Shown: positions 50,602-62,218 of the stretch, in pieces
Position numbering within the stretch: the stretch's first letter is position 1
How the letters are laid out: each line of letters opens with the position of its first letter
NCBI RefSeq assembly: GCF_900103635.1
Contig: NZ_FMXK01000005.1
Location: forward strand, 124,001 to 188,000
DNA from: Butyrivibrio sp. INlla18
GTDB lineage: Bacteria; Bacillota; Clostridia; Lachnospirales; Lachnospiraceae
Length of the DNA stretch: 64,000 nucleotides
Direction of reading: 5' to 3'
Position numbers and translations under genes: made by a program
The notes under the pieces: model-generated
Seen by the model: the letters and a program-made list of their open reading frames with translations, nothing else
What the model was told of the DNA's origin: nothing
The model's database searches: none

Positions 50602-51630
50602 TCATCTCTTTGCTGTGGATTCTCCCACAATTAATTCTCCTGGAAATACGATGTGCTTGTGACCACTCTCTTCGTCGATGATGTTGAAGATGAGCTTCAT
50701 GGTCTCACGAGAAATATCTTCAAGTGGCTGGCGAAGTGTTGTAAGTCTTGGTACGCAGAACTTTGAAATATCCTGTCCGTCAAATCCCGCAACACTCACA
50801 TCTTCTGGAACTCGGATTCCAGCATCAGCAAATGCTCTAAGAGCACCTACTGCCAAAACATCTGATATACAGTAAAGAGCTGTAAACTCCTCACCTGACT
50901 CTATAAGTGCCTTAGTAGTCTTGTATCCATTCTCCATGGAATAGATTCTGCGATCTACGTATCTGATAAGATTCTCATTAACCTTGATTCCATTTGCTTC
51001 AAGAGCTTCTACATATCCTTCAAGACGCTGTTTTACAATTGAAGGCTTGTCGCTTCCCTCTGAGAGGATAGCTATCTTCTTGTGACCAAGACTGATAAGA
51101 TACTCAGTCATCTTGCGGCTCTCAAGCTTATCATCTACAGAAACTGTTGAATATGAATTCTTGCTAAGTTTCTCTGAGATATCTGAACCTACAGTTGCAA
51201 AAACTACAGGTACGTTAAGCTGTTTTAGCTTGTGTGAGGAGTGCTTGGAGCTACCTCCCATAAAGATGATACCGCGAAGTCTCTTTTCTTTTTCCAGTTC
51301 AAGAGCAACATCAACCTCATCCTCATAGGCCTCAACGTGTCTAAGCACAAGAGCATACTTTCTCTCTTCCGCCTCCGCCTCAGCAATCTCTATCATTGGA
51401 GTAAAGAATGGGTTAGTGATACCTTTTACAAGAACTGCGATGCACTTTGCATCTGTTCTCTTAAGGTTTCGCGCGCTGTTGTTTGGAATGTATCCCGTTT
51501 CCTTGATAACCGCCATGATCCTTTTCTTGGTCTCAGGATTGATATCTGAGTGGTTATTAAGGGCTCTGGATACAGTACTAACGCCTACTCCACATCTTTT
51601 TGCTATCTCAACAATTGTAATCTCTGCCAT
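50602..51630 (-). CDS. LacI-family transcriptional regulator, probably of maltodextrin use
   Basis: This 342-residue protein has the N-terminal LacI helix-turn-helix (TIVEIAKRCGVGVSTVSRALNNH) and hinge (GYIPNNSARNLKR). A periplasmic-binding-like effector domain follows, ending GELIVGESTAKR. It is the second gene after malQ (25 bp apart) and most likely represses malQ through the palindrome at 53211-53253. The effector is probably a malto-oligosaccharide, which is inferred. TAGGAA precedes the ATG. Confidence 0.9.
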   Translation of the reverse strand: MAEITIVEIAKRCGVGVSTVSRALNNHSDINPETKKRIMAVIKETGYIPNNSARNLKRTDAKCIAVLVKGITNPFFTPMIEIAEAEAEERKYALVLRHVEAYEDEVDVALELEKEKRLRGIIFMGGSSKHSSHKLKQLNVPVVFATVGSDISEKLSKNSYSTVSVDDKLESRKMTEYLISLGHKKIAILSEGSDKPSIVKQRLEGYVEALEANGIKVNENLIRYVDRRIYSMENGYKTTKALIESGEEFTALYCISDVLAVGALRAFADAGIRVPEDVSVAGFDGQDISKFCVPRLTTLRQPLEDISRETMKLIFNIIDEESGHKHIVFPGELIVGESTAKR

Positions 51631-51655
51631 TATTAGTTCCTACCTGGTATTCGAT

Positions 51656-53176
51656 TTAACTAAGTCTGCCATAGATTCTAGCATAATCGTACATCTTCTG
51701 GCAAAGCTCTTTTGACAAAGCATCCTTCTTCATGCGCCATGTCCAGTTGCCGCCAAGTGTAGATGGAGTGTTGATCCTAGCATATGCACCAAGCTCAAGG
51801 TAATCCTGCATAGGAATGATGGCTGTATCTGAAACGCTTGCAAATGCAGCTCTGATCATAGCCCATACTGCATCCTTGGCATAGTGGATTCCAAGATACT
51901 CCTTGGCAAATCTCTTGTCATTTCTAGGAAGGTGATCAAACCAGCCTCTTGCAGTCTCATTGTCATGAGTTCCTGTATATACAATGCAGTTCTTGGTATA
52001 GTTGTGTGGAAGGTAATCACTCTCTTCCCTTGAATCAAAGGCAAATTCCAGGATCTTCATTCCAGGGAAGCCTGTCTTTTTAACAAGCTTAATAACAGTA
52101 TCTGTAAGGAAGCCAAGATCCTCTGCAATAACCTTCTTGTCACCAAGCTCTCTCTTCATAACATCAAAGAGGTCGTAACCTGGTCCCTTGCGCCACTCGC
52201 CAATCTCAGCAGTTGGATTGCCATAAGGAATTGCATAGTACTCATCAAAACCTCTGAAGTGGTCAATCCTGACTACATCATAGAGCTTGTAGCACTGAGA
52301 GATTCTCTTAAGCCACCACTTATAGCCAGTCTTTTTGTGGTAATCCCATCTGTAGAGAGGATTGCCCCAGAGCTGACCTGTAGCACTAAATGCATCTGGA
52401 GGGCATCCAGCAACATCAATAGGTGTGTTCTCCTTATCCAGTAAAAAGAGCTCTGGATTAGCCCAAGTATCTGCACTATCGAAGGCAACGTAGATTGGAA
52501 TATCACCGATTATCTCGATTCCCTTACTATTAGCATAGGACTTAAGTGCCTCCCACTGTTTTGAGAAAAGATACTGAAGGAAGCTGTAGAAATCTACTTC
52601 CTCTTTATACTTCTCATGAGCCTTCTTTAAAGCATCTTTCTTTCTAAGCTTGATATCTTCTGACCATGTATTCCATGCTCTTCCATTGTTGGCATCTTTA
52701 AGTGCCATGAAAAGAGCATAGTCTGAAAGCCAGTCATTGTCTGGATTTTTCTTGAAGGCTTCAAATTCCTTCTTGATATCTTTGGCAATGGGGCTCTTGT
52801 CTACGTTGTCATAAGCAGTCTTGAGGAGTTTGAATCGTGTACGGTACAGCTTCTCATAGTCAATCTTTTCCTCTGTGCCGCCAAAGTCACATCCTAAAGC
52901 CTGCTTCTTGGTAAGAAGCCCATCTGTAATAAGGGCATTTATATCGATAAAATATGGATTTCCCGCAAATGTGGAGAAGGACTGATATGGTGAATCTCCA
53001 TAGCTTGTAGGTCCCAGAGGTAAGATCTGCCAATAGCTCTGGCCTGCATCGCTTAAAAAGTCCACAAATTCATAGGCTTCTTTTGAAAAGGCTCCTATAC
53101 CATATTCAGAGGAAAGTGAAAAAATTGGTAAAAGAACTCCACAACGCCTTGTCTGTTTCTTTTTATTCTTTGCCAT
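51656..53176 (-). CDS. malQ: 4-alpha-glucanotransferase (amylomaltase)
   Basis: This 506-residue GH77 enzyme rearranges malto-oligosaccharides and glycogen branches. It opens GVLLPIFSLSSEYGIGAF, followed by YWQILPLGPTSYGDSPYQSFS. The catalytic Asp lies in VVRIDHFRGFDEYYAIP, the acid/base Glu in VIAEDLGFLT, and the third Asp in YTGTHDNETARGW. The length is normal. GTGAGG precedes the ATG. A LacI-type operator lies about 35-75 bp upstream and the regulator is the next gene. Confidence 0.95.
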   Translation of the reverse strand: MAKNKKKQTRRCGVLLPIFSLSSEYGIGAFSKEAYEFVDFLSDAGQSYWQILPLGPTSYGDSPYQSFSTFAGNPYFIDINALITDGLLTKKQALGCDFGGTEEKIDYEKLYRTRFKLLKTAYDNVDKSPIAKDIKKEFEAFKKNPDNDWLSDYALFMALKDANNGRAWNTWSEDIKLRKKDALKKAHEKYKEEVDFYSFLQYLFSKQWEALKSYANSKGIEIIGDIPIYVAFDSADTWANPELFLLDKENTPIDVAGCPPDAFSATGQLWGNPLYRWDYHKKTGYKWWLKRISQCYKLYDVVRIDHFRGFDEYYAIPYGNPTAEIGEWRKGPGYDLFDVMKRELGDKKVIAEDLGFLTDTVIKLVKKTGFPGMKILEFAFDSREESDYLPHNYTKNCIVYTGTHDNETARGWFDHLPRNDKRFAKEYLGIHYAKDAVWAMIRAAFASVSDTAIIPMQDYLELGAYARINTPSTLGGNWTWRMKKDALSKELCQKMYDYARIYGRLS

Positions 53177-53210
53177 AGATATACCTCACTTTGATCATCT
53201 TCATTAAAAA

Positions 53211-53253
53211 AGTTACGGAAAAAATTACCGTTACCGGTAACGTTTCCGTAACT
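53211..53253. promoter_or_regulatory. LacI-type operator region upstream of malQ
   Basis: A perfect 12-bp palindrome GTTACCGGTAAC (53230-53241) lies between AGTTACGGAAA (53211-53221) and its inverse TTTCCGTAACT (53243-53253). The central CG and GTTACCGG pattern is typical of LacI/MalR-family operators. The three parts could hold overlapping dimers. Confidence 0.75.
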
Positions 53254-53287
53254 TTACTTTATCAGTTTTTTCTCACATTTTCAAGTT

Positions 53288-54229
53288 TTAATTACCATGC
53301 TCCTCAAAAGGAGTCTTTGCGATACCCCAGATCAGATTTCTCCACTGCTCTACCTGTTCAGTGGTCATGAAGCCATTAGATGTGCCCATGAAACCGATCT
53401 TGTAAGAAGCAAACAGGAGCGCATTCTTGATAGCATTAACGCTGTCGCCTGTCTCCATGTAATAATGAAGGAAGCATGCAAAGAGAGCATTACCAGCACC
53501 GATAGTATTAACTACTTCATTGGTCTTAACTGTCTTGTAATGTGCCCTGATATCCTTGGTCTTATCGTAGATGATAAGTCCTTCACTACCCTGTCCAAGG
53601 ATAATGACTTCTGTTCCATAGGTTGAAGCCATTCTGTCTATGAATGCGTATGGATCCTCTGTAAGAGTATCATCACTAAAGTACAGAACCTTAGCTGGCT
53701 TTAAGAAGTCCGTATTATATTTCTCTTTCTCTGGGTTATAATTTCTGATATTAACTGCTATAGGCTTACCATGCTCAGAAGCAGCTATTGCAAAAGGTCT
53801 GCAGAAATTGGCATTAGCAAGAACCATCATATCGCAGCCGTTTACCAGAGGAGTTACCATGGACATGTCATAGGTATTCTCTCTTAGATCCTTGATATCC
53901 TCAAAGATCTGCTGCTTTCTGTTCTTGTCATAGAAAACAACCTCAGTTGGAGTTTCATTCATCTGAGGAATAATGTACTCAGTAGATAGTGTAACCTTTC
54001 TATCAGGTGGGTTAATGATTCCCAAGTCCTGATTTCTTCCCACAATGGACATAAATGTAACGTCATCGCCAAGCCACTTAAGTGCCAATGATTCATTATA
54101 AGCATCGCCGCCCACTGCAGTAAAAATAGAATCATTTTCACTGGTAAGTGGTACATAACTTACAGGAACCTTATCAACTCTGACGATCGTCTCAATCTGT
54201 GTTACTCCAGCTACTAAGAATTTGCTCAT
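53288..54229 (-). CDS. PfkB-family carbohydrate kinase
   Basis: This 313-residue ribokinase-like protein has an N-terminal AGVTQIETIVRVDKV, the first family motif as GGDAYNESLALKWLG (about 38-52), and the catalytic segment TIGAGNALFACFLHYY (about 243-258). In the latter, the usual GAGD reads GAGN, so the catalytic base Asp is replaced by Asn. The substrate is unknown, and activity is uncertain given this change. It follows a TetR-type regulator gene by 11 bp and is probably controlled with it. Confidence 0.82.
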   Translation of the reverse strand: MSKFLVAGVTQIETIVRVDKVPVSYVPLTSENDSIFTAVGGDAYNESLALKWLGDDVTFMSIVGRNQDLGIINPPDRKVTLSTEYIIPQMNETPTEVVFYDKNRKQQIFEDIKDLRENTYDMSMVTPLVNGCDMMVLANANFCRPFAIAASEHGKPIAVNIRNYNPEKEKYNTDFLKPAKVLYFSDDTLTEDPYAFIDRMASTYGTEVIILGQGSEGLIIYDKTKDIRAHYKTVKTNEVVNTIGAGNALFACFLHYYMETGDSVNAIKNALLFASYKIGFMGTSNGFMTTEQVEQWRNLIWGIAKTPFEEHGN

Positions 54230-54240
54230 TTGCGCCTCCT

Positions 54241-54843
54241 TTATGCCAATACCATTTTTTGTATCATATCAACATACTCCTCAGCTTCTTCGAGGAATAA
54301 ATCAGCTCTGAAGTTTTCACCTTTCACATTTTCTGTCAGCAAACCATCTATTGTGTATTCCAGGATGTCTCCAAGTCTATTGTAATCAAAATGCGGTGGA
54401 AGTATCGTTATATCAGCCCTTTCTTTTAGGGTCTCCATTATCCTTCTGTACTTGTCTCGTCTCTCACTTATCTGGGCTAGCGCTTCTGGATGTGTCTCCT
54501 CTTCAGCTTTTTTCAGGAAAAGATATATGTAGGGATACTGAGCCATTGCATTAGCCTTGGCTGATACTATCTGTTTAAAGAGCTCGAAGTATCCATTTTC
54601 ATCTTTATCCACATTCTGAGTAAGCTCTAGCGTTGCAAATCTTGTGGCGTAATCGTATAAAAAGGCATATAGCCCAATCTTGCTTCCAAAATAGTGAAAG
54701 AGAAGTCCCTTACTGATATTCGCCGCCTTAACGATCTCATCAGTACTTGCATGATAATAACCTCTTTCAGCAAATACGTAGAGGGCTGCGTTTATCATAC
54801 GATCCTGCTTTTCTTTCTTTAGTTCAAAAAATCTTTCATTCAT
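54241..54843 (-). CDS. TetR/AcrR-family regulator
   Basis: This 200-residue repressor has the N-terminal TetR helix-turn-helix: KQDRMINAALYVFAERGYYHASTDEIVKAANISKG is split over residues 11-45, followed by LLFHYFGSKIGLYAFLYDYA. The C-terminal ligand domain is helical and unassigned. The ATG at 54843 is preferred (GGGGAAGAGA upstream) over an upstream TTG. Its partner gene is the PfkB-like kinase. Confidence 0.88.
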   Translation of the reverse strand: MNERFFELKKEKQDRMINAALYVFAERGYYHASTDEIVKAANISKGLLFHYFGSKIGLYAFLYDYATRFATLELTQNVDKDENGYFELFKQIVSAKANAMAQYPYIYLFLKKAEEETHPEALAQISERRDKYRRIMETLKERADITILPPHFDYNRLGDILEYTIDGLLTENVKGENFRADLFLEEAEEYVDMIQKMVLA

Positions 54844-55019
54844 TATGTCTCTTCCCCAAGTCCCCAATTGACCATCGTAGTCTAGGTTAATTATATCATT
54901 TATTACAGTAGTTATTCGAACGATTTTACGTTATTTATCAAATTTTAATACAGTACACTTTTATTTATAAATAAATTGTATTAAAATAAAGTCAGCGTTT
55001 TGATAGGAGGATTCCCGAT

Positions 55020-55310
55020 ATGTCCAAAAATAATGGATTTGGTAAATTTATATTATTCTGCACTGCAGTAGGTGCTGCTGCCGCAGGAGCTTACTACTAT
55101 CTTTCTAAAAGAGAAGCTGAAATTGCCGATGAATTCGATGATGAAGATTACGAAGACGTTGACGATTTCGAAGATGACCTCGAAGAAGAAAAGGACTACA
55201 AGAACTCATCTAGAAGATATGTTGATATAAAGACTACTTCCGAGACAGATGATTCATCAAAAGAGCCTTCATCTTCAGAAGAATTCTTTGATGACGAAGA
55301 ATCCAAATAA
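55020..55310 (+). CDS. Small membrane-anchored acidic protein
   Basis: This 96-residue protein has one N-terminal membrane helix (FGKFILFCTAVGAAAAGAYYY, about 7-27) and then a highly acidic cytoplasmic or surface tail. Nearly half of residues 33-60 are Asp or Glu, and Ser/Glu-rich sequence continues to the end. The helix resembles that of YtxH-like proteins, but the rest does not. ATAGGAGG precedes the ATG and a terminator follows, so it is a genuine monocistronic gene of unknown function. Confidence 0.7.
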   Translation: MSKNNGFGKFILFCTAVGAAAAGAYYYLSKREAEIADEFDDEDYEDVDDFEDDLEEEKDYKNSSRRYVDIKTTSETDDSSKEPSSSEEFFDDEESK

Positions 55311-55326
55311 TTGCTCTTAAAGATAA

Positions 55327-55358
55327 GGGACATAGGTTTTATCCTATGTCCCATTTTT
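55327..55358. terminator. Terminator after the small acidic protein gene
   Basis: GGGACATAGG and CCTATGTCCC form a stem around TTTTAT, followed by ATTTTTATT on the plus strand. It may also serve the converging DUF2225 gene. Confidence 0.85.
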
Positions 55359-55359
55359 A

Positions 55360-56214
55360 TTACTGTTCTTTTTCTTCAGCCATCATCTCTTTTAATAATC
55401 TTGCTTTATCTTTGATTCGGCTATTTGCTGTTCTTGATGTAAGGATCTCTGAGATCATCTTACCAGCCACATCATGATCGCCTGTCTCCATTGCAAGTGC
55501 TGCAATAAGGTAATCAAGCGTAGTTGAATCCATTCCTGCAATAGGGAATTCTTCTGACTGTCTAGCCATTACAAATCCATTAAGTGCATTCTTTAAAAGT
55601 TCTTTCTCCTGAGCATCATTCTCATCCTTCTTTTTCTGATAATCAGGATCAGCAGAATCAAGTCTCTGAGTCTCACCTCTAAGTACCCATGCTGTCTTAA
55701 GACAGATATAAGCCTTCTCACTGTTCTTAGCCTTTTTAACTACAGCATTTGCAAGCGCAAGCTGATAAAGGTTCTTGGCATGCTCATATGTATATGTTGG
55801 TTCTTTGTAATCAAGCTTCTTGTAATTCATACAGATCTTGACTCTGATGTCATCGATCTGATACTTGTTAAGTGTATTGAAGTATCTTCCAAGTGCTGCA
55901 TATCCACACTCAGGACAAGCGATAACGTCATACTTGGTCTGGTCAAGCTCAGCGTAATCAGGTCTTAAGTCGATATCTACGGCCTTCATTCTGACTTTAC
56001 CAGTTCTGACGGTCTTTGCCTCAAAGTCCATGTCGCATACAGGACACTTATACTTCTTGTCAAAAAGATAATCTTCTTCGTTAACAAGAGTAAGCTTCTT
56101 CTGAGGTTCACCCTGCTTTACAGCAGCCTCTTTTTTCTTTGGATCCTCAAAGAGATCTCCGCCTCCGATGTTTCCTAATCCAAGTTTTTCAAGTCCGGAA
56201 AAAATACCAGCCAT
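55360..56214 (-). CDS. DUF2225 zinc-ribbon protein
   Basis: This 284-residue protein has two CxxC pairs (KYKCPVCDMDF near residue 56 and VIACPECGYAALGRYF near 100), the zinc ribbon that begins DUF2225. A helical TPR-like C-terminus follows (LYQLALANAVVKKAKNSEKAYICLKTAWVLR). The family is common in Clostridia and of unknown function. AAGAGGTAA precedes the ATG. Confidence 0.85.
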   Translation of the reverse strand: MAGIFSGLEKLGLGNIGGGDLFEDPKKKEAAVKQGEPQKKLTLVNEEDYLFDKKYKCPVCDMDFEAKTVRTGKVRMKAVDIDLRPDYAELDQTKYDVIACPECGYAALGRYFNTLNKYQIDDIRVKICMNYKKLDYKEPTYTYEHAKNLYQLALANAVVKKAKNSEKAYICLKTAWVLRGETQRLDSADPDYQKKKDENDAQEKELLKNALNGFVMARQSEEFPIAGMDSTTLDYLIAALAMETGDHDVAGKMISEILTSRTANSRIKDKARLLKEMMAEEKEQ

Positions 56215-56236
56215 AACTTTACCTCTTTTCTAACAA

Positions 56237-57943
56237 TTAGTTTTTAGGCAGAACAAAAGAACTCTTAAGTGACACTATTCTGTTGAACACAGGTGCTCCT
56301 GGTTTTGAATCCTTACTATCTACGCTAAAGAAACCATTTCTGACAAACTGGAATTTGTCATAAGCAACAGCTTCGCCAAGTTCTGGCTCAAGCTTTGCAT
56401 CTTTGATAACTGTGATGGAATTAGGGTTAAGGTTAAGTGAACCGTCCTCGTTGTAAACACCCTTTTCCTCATCAATGATATTCTCATAAAGACGAACTTC
56501 ACAGTTAACAGCTTCCTTGGCTGCTACCCAGTGAATTGTTCCCTTTACTTTTCTGCCGTCAGCACTGTCGCCGCCCTTTGTCTCAGGATCATATGTGCAG
56601 TGGATCTCTGTTACCTTGCCACTTTCATCCTTAACAAAGCTTGTGCATGTAACGAAATATGCATTCATAAGTCTTACTTCGTTACCTGGGAATAAACGGA
56701 AGTACTTCTTTGGAGGCTCCTCCATGAAGTCTTCTCTCTCAATGTAGAGTTCTCTGCCAAATGGAACCTTTCTTGATCCCATCTCAGGAACTTCTTTATT
56801 GTTCTCAATATCCAGATACTCTGTCTGTCCTTCTGGATAATTGTCGATAACAAGCTTAACAGGGTCGAGAATTGCAAGCATTCTCATAGCCTTGAGCTTT
56901 AAGTCTTCTCTGATGCAGTACTCAAGCATTGCGTACTCTGCAGTAGAGTTAGCCTTACTGATACCGCACATATCTACGAACATCTTGATAGACTCTGGAG
57001 TAAATCCTCTTCTACGAAGTGATGCGATAGTTACAAGTCTTGGATCATCCCATCCATCAACGATTCCATCCTCAACGAGTCTCTTGATATATCTCTTACC
57101 TGTTACAACATTGTTGAGGTAGAGCTTAGCAAACTCGATCTGACGAGGAGGGTTCTTGTATTCGCATTCCTCTTTTACCCAGTCATATAAAGGTCTGTGG
57201 TCTTCAAATTCAAGAGTGCAAAGAGAATGTGTAATACCCTCGATAGCATCCTCGATAGGATGAGCAAAGTCATACATAGGGTAGATGCACCACTTATCGC
57301 CTGTTCTGGCATGTGTCATGTGGGCAACTCTATAAATGATAGGGTCTCTCATGTTGATGTTAGGAGAAGCCATATCGATCTTGGCACGAAGAGTAACGCT
57401 TCCGTCCTCAAACTTGCCATTCTTCATATCTTCAAAGAGCTTTAAGTTCTCTTCTACACTTCTATTTCTGTTAGGGTCATCTTTACCTGGCTCAGTAAGA
57501 GTTCCTCTATATTCACGCATCTCATCTGCAGAAAGCTCTGAAACATATGCCTTGCCCTTCTTGATGAGCTTAACAGCGTCTTCATACATCTCGTCGAAAT
57601 AATCTGATGCATAGAATAAACGATCTTCGTAATCAGCTCCAAGCCACTTAACATCTTCGATGATAGAATCCATGAACTCAGCCTTTTCCTTGGTTGGGTT
57701 AGTATCATCAAATCTCATGTTGAACTTGCCGCCGTACTCCTTGGCCATACCGTAGTTAAGAAGAATACTCTTAGCATGTCCTATATGTAAAAATCCGTTT
57801 GGTTCAGGTGGGAAACGTGTATGTACGTGATCATACACTCCATCCTTGAGATCCTTATCGATAGCCTGCTCGATAAAATGTCTTGAAGGTGTATTTCCTC
57901 CTTCTGAATTCTCATTTAAATTAGTTACAACTTCTTCTGCCAT
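56237..57943 (-). CDS. glnS: Glutaminyl-tRNA synthetase
   Basis: This 568-residue class I synthetase has [17 protein letters not shown] (HIGH motif, about 45-60), [10 protein letters not shown], the KMSKS-equivalent [12 protein letters not shown], and the C-terminal GlnRS beta-barrel anticodon domain ([20 protein letters not shown]). [18 protein letters not shown] residues fit GlnRS rather than GluRS. GlnRS is patchy among Firmicutes, where many use Glu-tRNA-Gln amidation; its presence is typical of Lachnospiraceae. The ribosome site is weak (AAGAGA). Confidence 0.93.
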   Translation of the reverse strand: MAEEVVTNLNENSEGGNTPSRHFIEQAIDKDLKDGVYDHVHTRFPPEPNGFLHIGHAKSILLNYGMAKEYGGKFNMRFDDTNPTKEKAEFMDSIIEDVKWLGADYEDRLFYASDYFDEMYEDAVKLIKKGKAYVSELSADEMREYRGTLTEPGKDDPNRNRSVEENLKLFEDMKNGKFEDGSVTLRAKIDMASPNINMRDPIIYRVAHMTHARTGDKWCIYPMYDFAHPIEDAIEGITHSLCTLEFEDHRPLYDWVKEECEYKNPPRQIEFAKLYLNNVVTGKRYIKRLVEDGIVDGWDDPRLVTIASLRRRGFTPESIKMFVDMCGISKANSTAEYAMLEYCIREDLKLKAMRMLAILDPVKLVIDNYPEGQTEYLDIENNKEVPEMGSRKVPFGRELYIEREDFMEEPPKKYFRLFPGNEVRLMNAYFVTCTSFVKDESGKVTEIHCTYDPETKGGDSADGRKVKGTIHWVAAKEAVNCEVRLYENIIDEEKGVYNEDGSLNLNPNSITVIKDAKLEPELGEAVAYDKFQFVRNGFFSVDSKDSKPGAPVFNRIVSLKSSFVLPKN

Positions 57944-57997
57944 TTCTCTTAAAAAACCAACTTTCTAATTAGAATAAATTTTAACAAGTATATCATA

Positions 57998-60733
57998 TCA
58001 TACTTTTGAATTATATACGTACTTTTCCTCAAAAGCCGCTCTACGCAAAGGCTGATCAAAATAGTAGCCCTGAATGTATTTAACACCCATGCCCTTAAGA
58101 GCATCAAACTGCGCCTTGGTCTCAATTCCTTCAACACAGATCTCTGCGCCGATGGTCTCACCAAGCTGGACAATTGTACGTATAAATGCCTTGGAATACT
58201 CATCCTCAGCCACATCTTTTGCAAAGTTCTGATCGATCTTGATGATATCAAATGGAAGAGCTCTGATACTACTAAGAGCTGAATAACCAGTTCCAAAGTC
58301 ATCAAGTGCAAGTCTTACGCCGAGAGCCTTGATATCAAGCAGAATCTGCTTGGTCCTTGCTAGGTCATTAATAGCAAGTCTCTCTGTCAACTCAAGAATT
58401 AGATTATGAGGCTTTATCTGATTTTCTTCAATACAATTTTTTATCGTATCTACGATATCAGTCTGCATGATCTGTACAACTGACAGATTGACGCTGACTG
58501 CGTAGTCGCCTGTTCCTGATTCATTCCACATTCTGCAGCACTCACATGCTCTTTGCAGAACAAAGTTACCAATAGGATTGATAAGTCCCAGATACTCAGC
58601 AAGTGGAACAAATTCATCAGGCTTGATAAATCCAAGCTTACTACTATTCCAGCGCACAAGAGCCTCAGCCCCCATGTGTCTGTACTGCTTGGTTCCGCCC
58701 TTCATCGAGAACTCGCTGATGACAGGCTGGAAATAAACTTCAAACTCATCACAGCTGTTGTTGATGGCATCATACATGCTCTTTTCAAGGTCCAGTCTGT
58801 GGATGGATGAAGAATCTATCTTGTCTGAATATTCAGCAATCCTGTTCTTACCAGATTTCTTGGCTTCGTACATGGCAACGTCAGATTTTCTGATAAGCTC
58901 TGATACGTTGTCACCCTGATCTGGGAATCTTACGATACCCATACTCATTGTGCAGTAATAATCACTATTCTTGAGATACCAAGGTGTAGCAAAGGCTTTC
59001 TTGATATCTTCTATTATCTTGTCCATTCTCTCAAAGCTTTCAGGTGGAATGATGATGACAAACTCATCACCGCCCATTCTGTAACAGGAGTTTGAGATTC
59101 CTTCTACTCTACTGATGGTCTTGGAAATATCCTGAAGGAGCACGTCACCATACTGATGACCAAGGCTATCGTTAATATGCTTGAAGTCATCAAGGTCAAG
59201 GTACATAAGTGCGCCATGTTTACCAGTCTGTCTAGCCTCATCCACATACCTAGCCAGATCCTTCTCACAGCACATTCTGTTGTAAAGACCTGTAAGGAAG
59301 TCAGTGTAGGCCTGAAGCTCAATTCTCTTTTGATAGAGCTTCTTTTCAGTAATGTCGTATATAGCACAGAGGGATACTGCTCTTCCGTCTACCCACTTGA
59401 TCCTTGTGTAATATACGTCGTACCATTTGCCTCTAGCTTTATGATTTACTTCATAGTTACCGCTGTGGCTCTTGGACGGAATATTTGATTCAAACAGACT
59501 AACAAGACTGTTTTCTGTAATTTCTTTTTTGAAGTTCTTTTTAAGGCTTCTATTAGCAAACAGAAGCACTCCGGTATTGATATCTCTTACATAGATAGCA
59601 CTTCCCACGTTATCAAGGACTGCTTCCAAAGAGGCAAAAGAGCTAGCTAATGAGTTCTTTTGAAGTCTCTTGGTGATGATGCCCTGAAGAACCTTGATAG
59701 CATCATTTACAAACTTGATATCGTCTATGGACCAGTTCCTTAATTCTCTAGTCTCAGAAAAACAAGCATAGAAAAGAACTGCGTTGTTGATGATGACAGG
59801 CATTGAGACAAGTGCCTTGATACCAAGGCTATCGATCTGTTCTCTCTCGCCAGCATTCATCTGTGTATCACTTGATATGACCGTTGCCTGATCGGAACCC
59901 AAAAACCAGCAAAGTTCCTGATCTGTAGTATCAGTGAACATCTTATTGACTCCAGGAGCAGTCCACTGAACAACTATATCCATGAGATGTCCGTGGTGAA
60001 CTCTACAGGTAAAGCCGTTACTGATCTGCAGATAATCACAGAGCTTGGAAATTATGACAACCATGATCTCTTCTATGGAATCATCATTATCAAGGAGAGA
60101 TACGATCTCTGTCATAGTCTCTGCTCGTCTAAATGATGAAGTCATCTCTATCTCTTGCTTCTTGCTAAACTCACTATTAGCAACAGCCTGAGATTTAGAA
60201 GTCTCTATTCTGATGAGAACATTTAATGTCTCTCTTAAGAGATCAAGGGTCTTATAAAATTTAAGTTCGGAAATCTGATAGCTAAAAGAATCTATTGGCG
60301 GAATGTGATAGAACTCCTGATCATAGTCCGCGTCTGAAAAGACACCACAAACGATCCATACTGCTGTGGTGGAATTACCATTTTTGACTGCAACAGCTGC
60401 AAGCTTCAGATTAGGAACTTCTGTAATCTCAACAGCCTGATCCTCTAACTCGCTATCAGAAACGCGTCTGTAAATATTGCGAATTCTGACGTCTGTCACA
60501 TATTTTCTGATGATCTGAACCTCATGAGGGTTTCCGGAAAAATCGCTAAGTGGGTTACCGGAGGCATCTAAACACATGGCATAGATACCAGCCATCTCAC
60601 AGAACTGATCCTGCCATGACTGCATAGTCTTACCATTTTTTTGCGCAAAATCCCCAAGGGCTCTACTAAAGTTAGTTAGAGAGCCCTCATTTGCAACATT
60701 TTTAGATTCCAAATCCGAAACCCGCTCCTGCAA
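57998..60733 (-). CDS. GGDEF-EAL cyclic-di-GMP signalling protein with sensor domains
   Basis: This 911-residue soluble protein has, in order, an N-terminal PocR-like segment (about 30-170, WQDQFCEMAGIYAMCLDASG), a GAF-like domain (about 200-345) and a PAS-like domain (about 360-470). A GGDEF domain follows (about 480-640, active-site RMGGDEFVII intact), then an EAL domain (about 655-905, AEALVRW, ELTERLA, LDDFGTGYSALSS, KIDQNFAKD). Both catalytic motifs look intact, so it could make or break c-di-GMP. The start is a TTG at 60733 with AGGGGTGA at good spacing; no ATG fits. guaB, which supplies the GMP branch, is 13 bp upstream on the same strand. Confidence 0.9.
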   Translation of the reverse strand: MQERVSDLESKNVANEGSLTNFSRALGDFAQKNGKTMQSWQDQFCEMAGIYAMCLDASGNPLSDFSGNPHEVQIIRKYVTDVRIRNIYRRVSDSELEDQAVEITEVPNLKLAAVAVKNGNSTTAVWIVCGVFSDADYDQEFYHIPPIDSFSYQISELKFYKTLDLLRETLNVLIRIETSKSQAVANSEFSKKQEIEMTSSFRRAETMTEIVSLLDNDDSIEEIMVVIISKLCDYLQISNGFTCRVHHGHLMDIVVQWTAPGVNKMFTDTTDQELCWFLGSDQATVISSDTQMNAGEREQIDSLGIKALVSMPVIINNAVLFYACFSETRELRNWSIDDIKFVNDAIKVLQGIITKRLQKNSLASSFASLEAVLDNVGSAIYVRDINTGVLLFANRSLKKNFKKEITENSLVSLFESNIPSKSHSGNYEVNHKARGKWYDVYYTRIKWVDGRAVSLCAIYDITEKKLYQKRIELQAYTDFLTGLYNRMCCEKDLARYVDEARQTGKHGALMYLDLDDFKHINDSLGHQYGDVLLQDISKTISRVEGISNSCYRMGGDEFVIIIPPESFERMDKIIEDIKKAFATPWYLKNSDYYCTMSMGIVRFPDQGDNVSELIRKSDVAMYEAKKSGKNRIAEYSDKIDSSSIHRLDLEKSMYDAINNSCDEFEVYFQPVISEFSMKGGTKQYRHMGAEALVRWNSSKLGFIKPDEFVPLAEYLGLINPIGNFVLQRACECCRMWNESGTGDYAVSVNLSVVQIMQTDIVDTIKNCIEENQIKPHNLILELTERLAINDLARTKQILLDIKALGVRLALDDFGTGYSALSSIRALPFDIIKIDQNFAKDVAEDEYSKAFIRTIVQLGETIGAEICVEGIETKAQFDALKGMGVKYIQGYYFDQPLRRAAFEEKYVYNSKV

Positions 60734-60746
60734 TTTTCACCCCTGA

Positions 60747-62204
<1,458 letters not shown>

Positions 62205-62218
62205 TTACTCCTCTTTTA

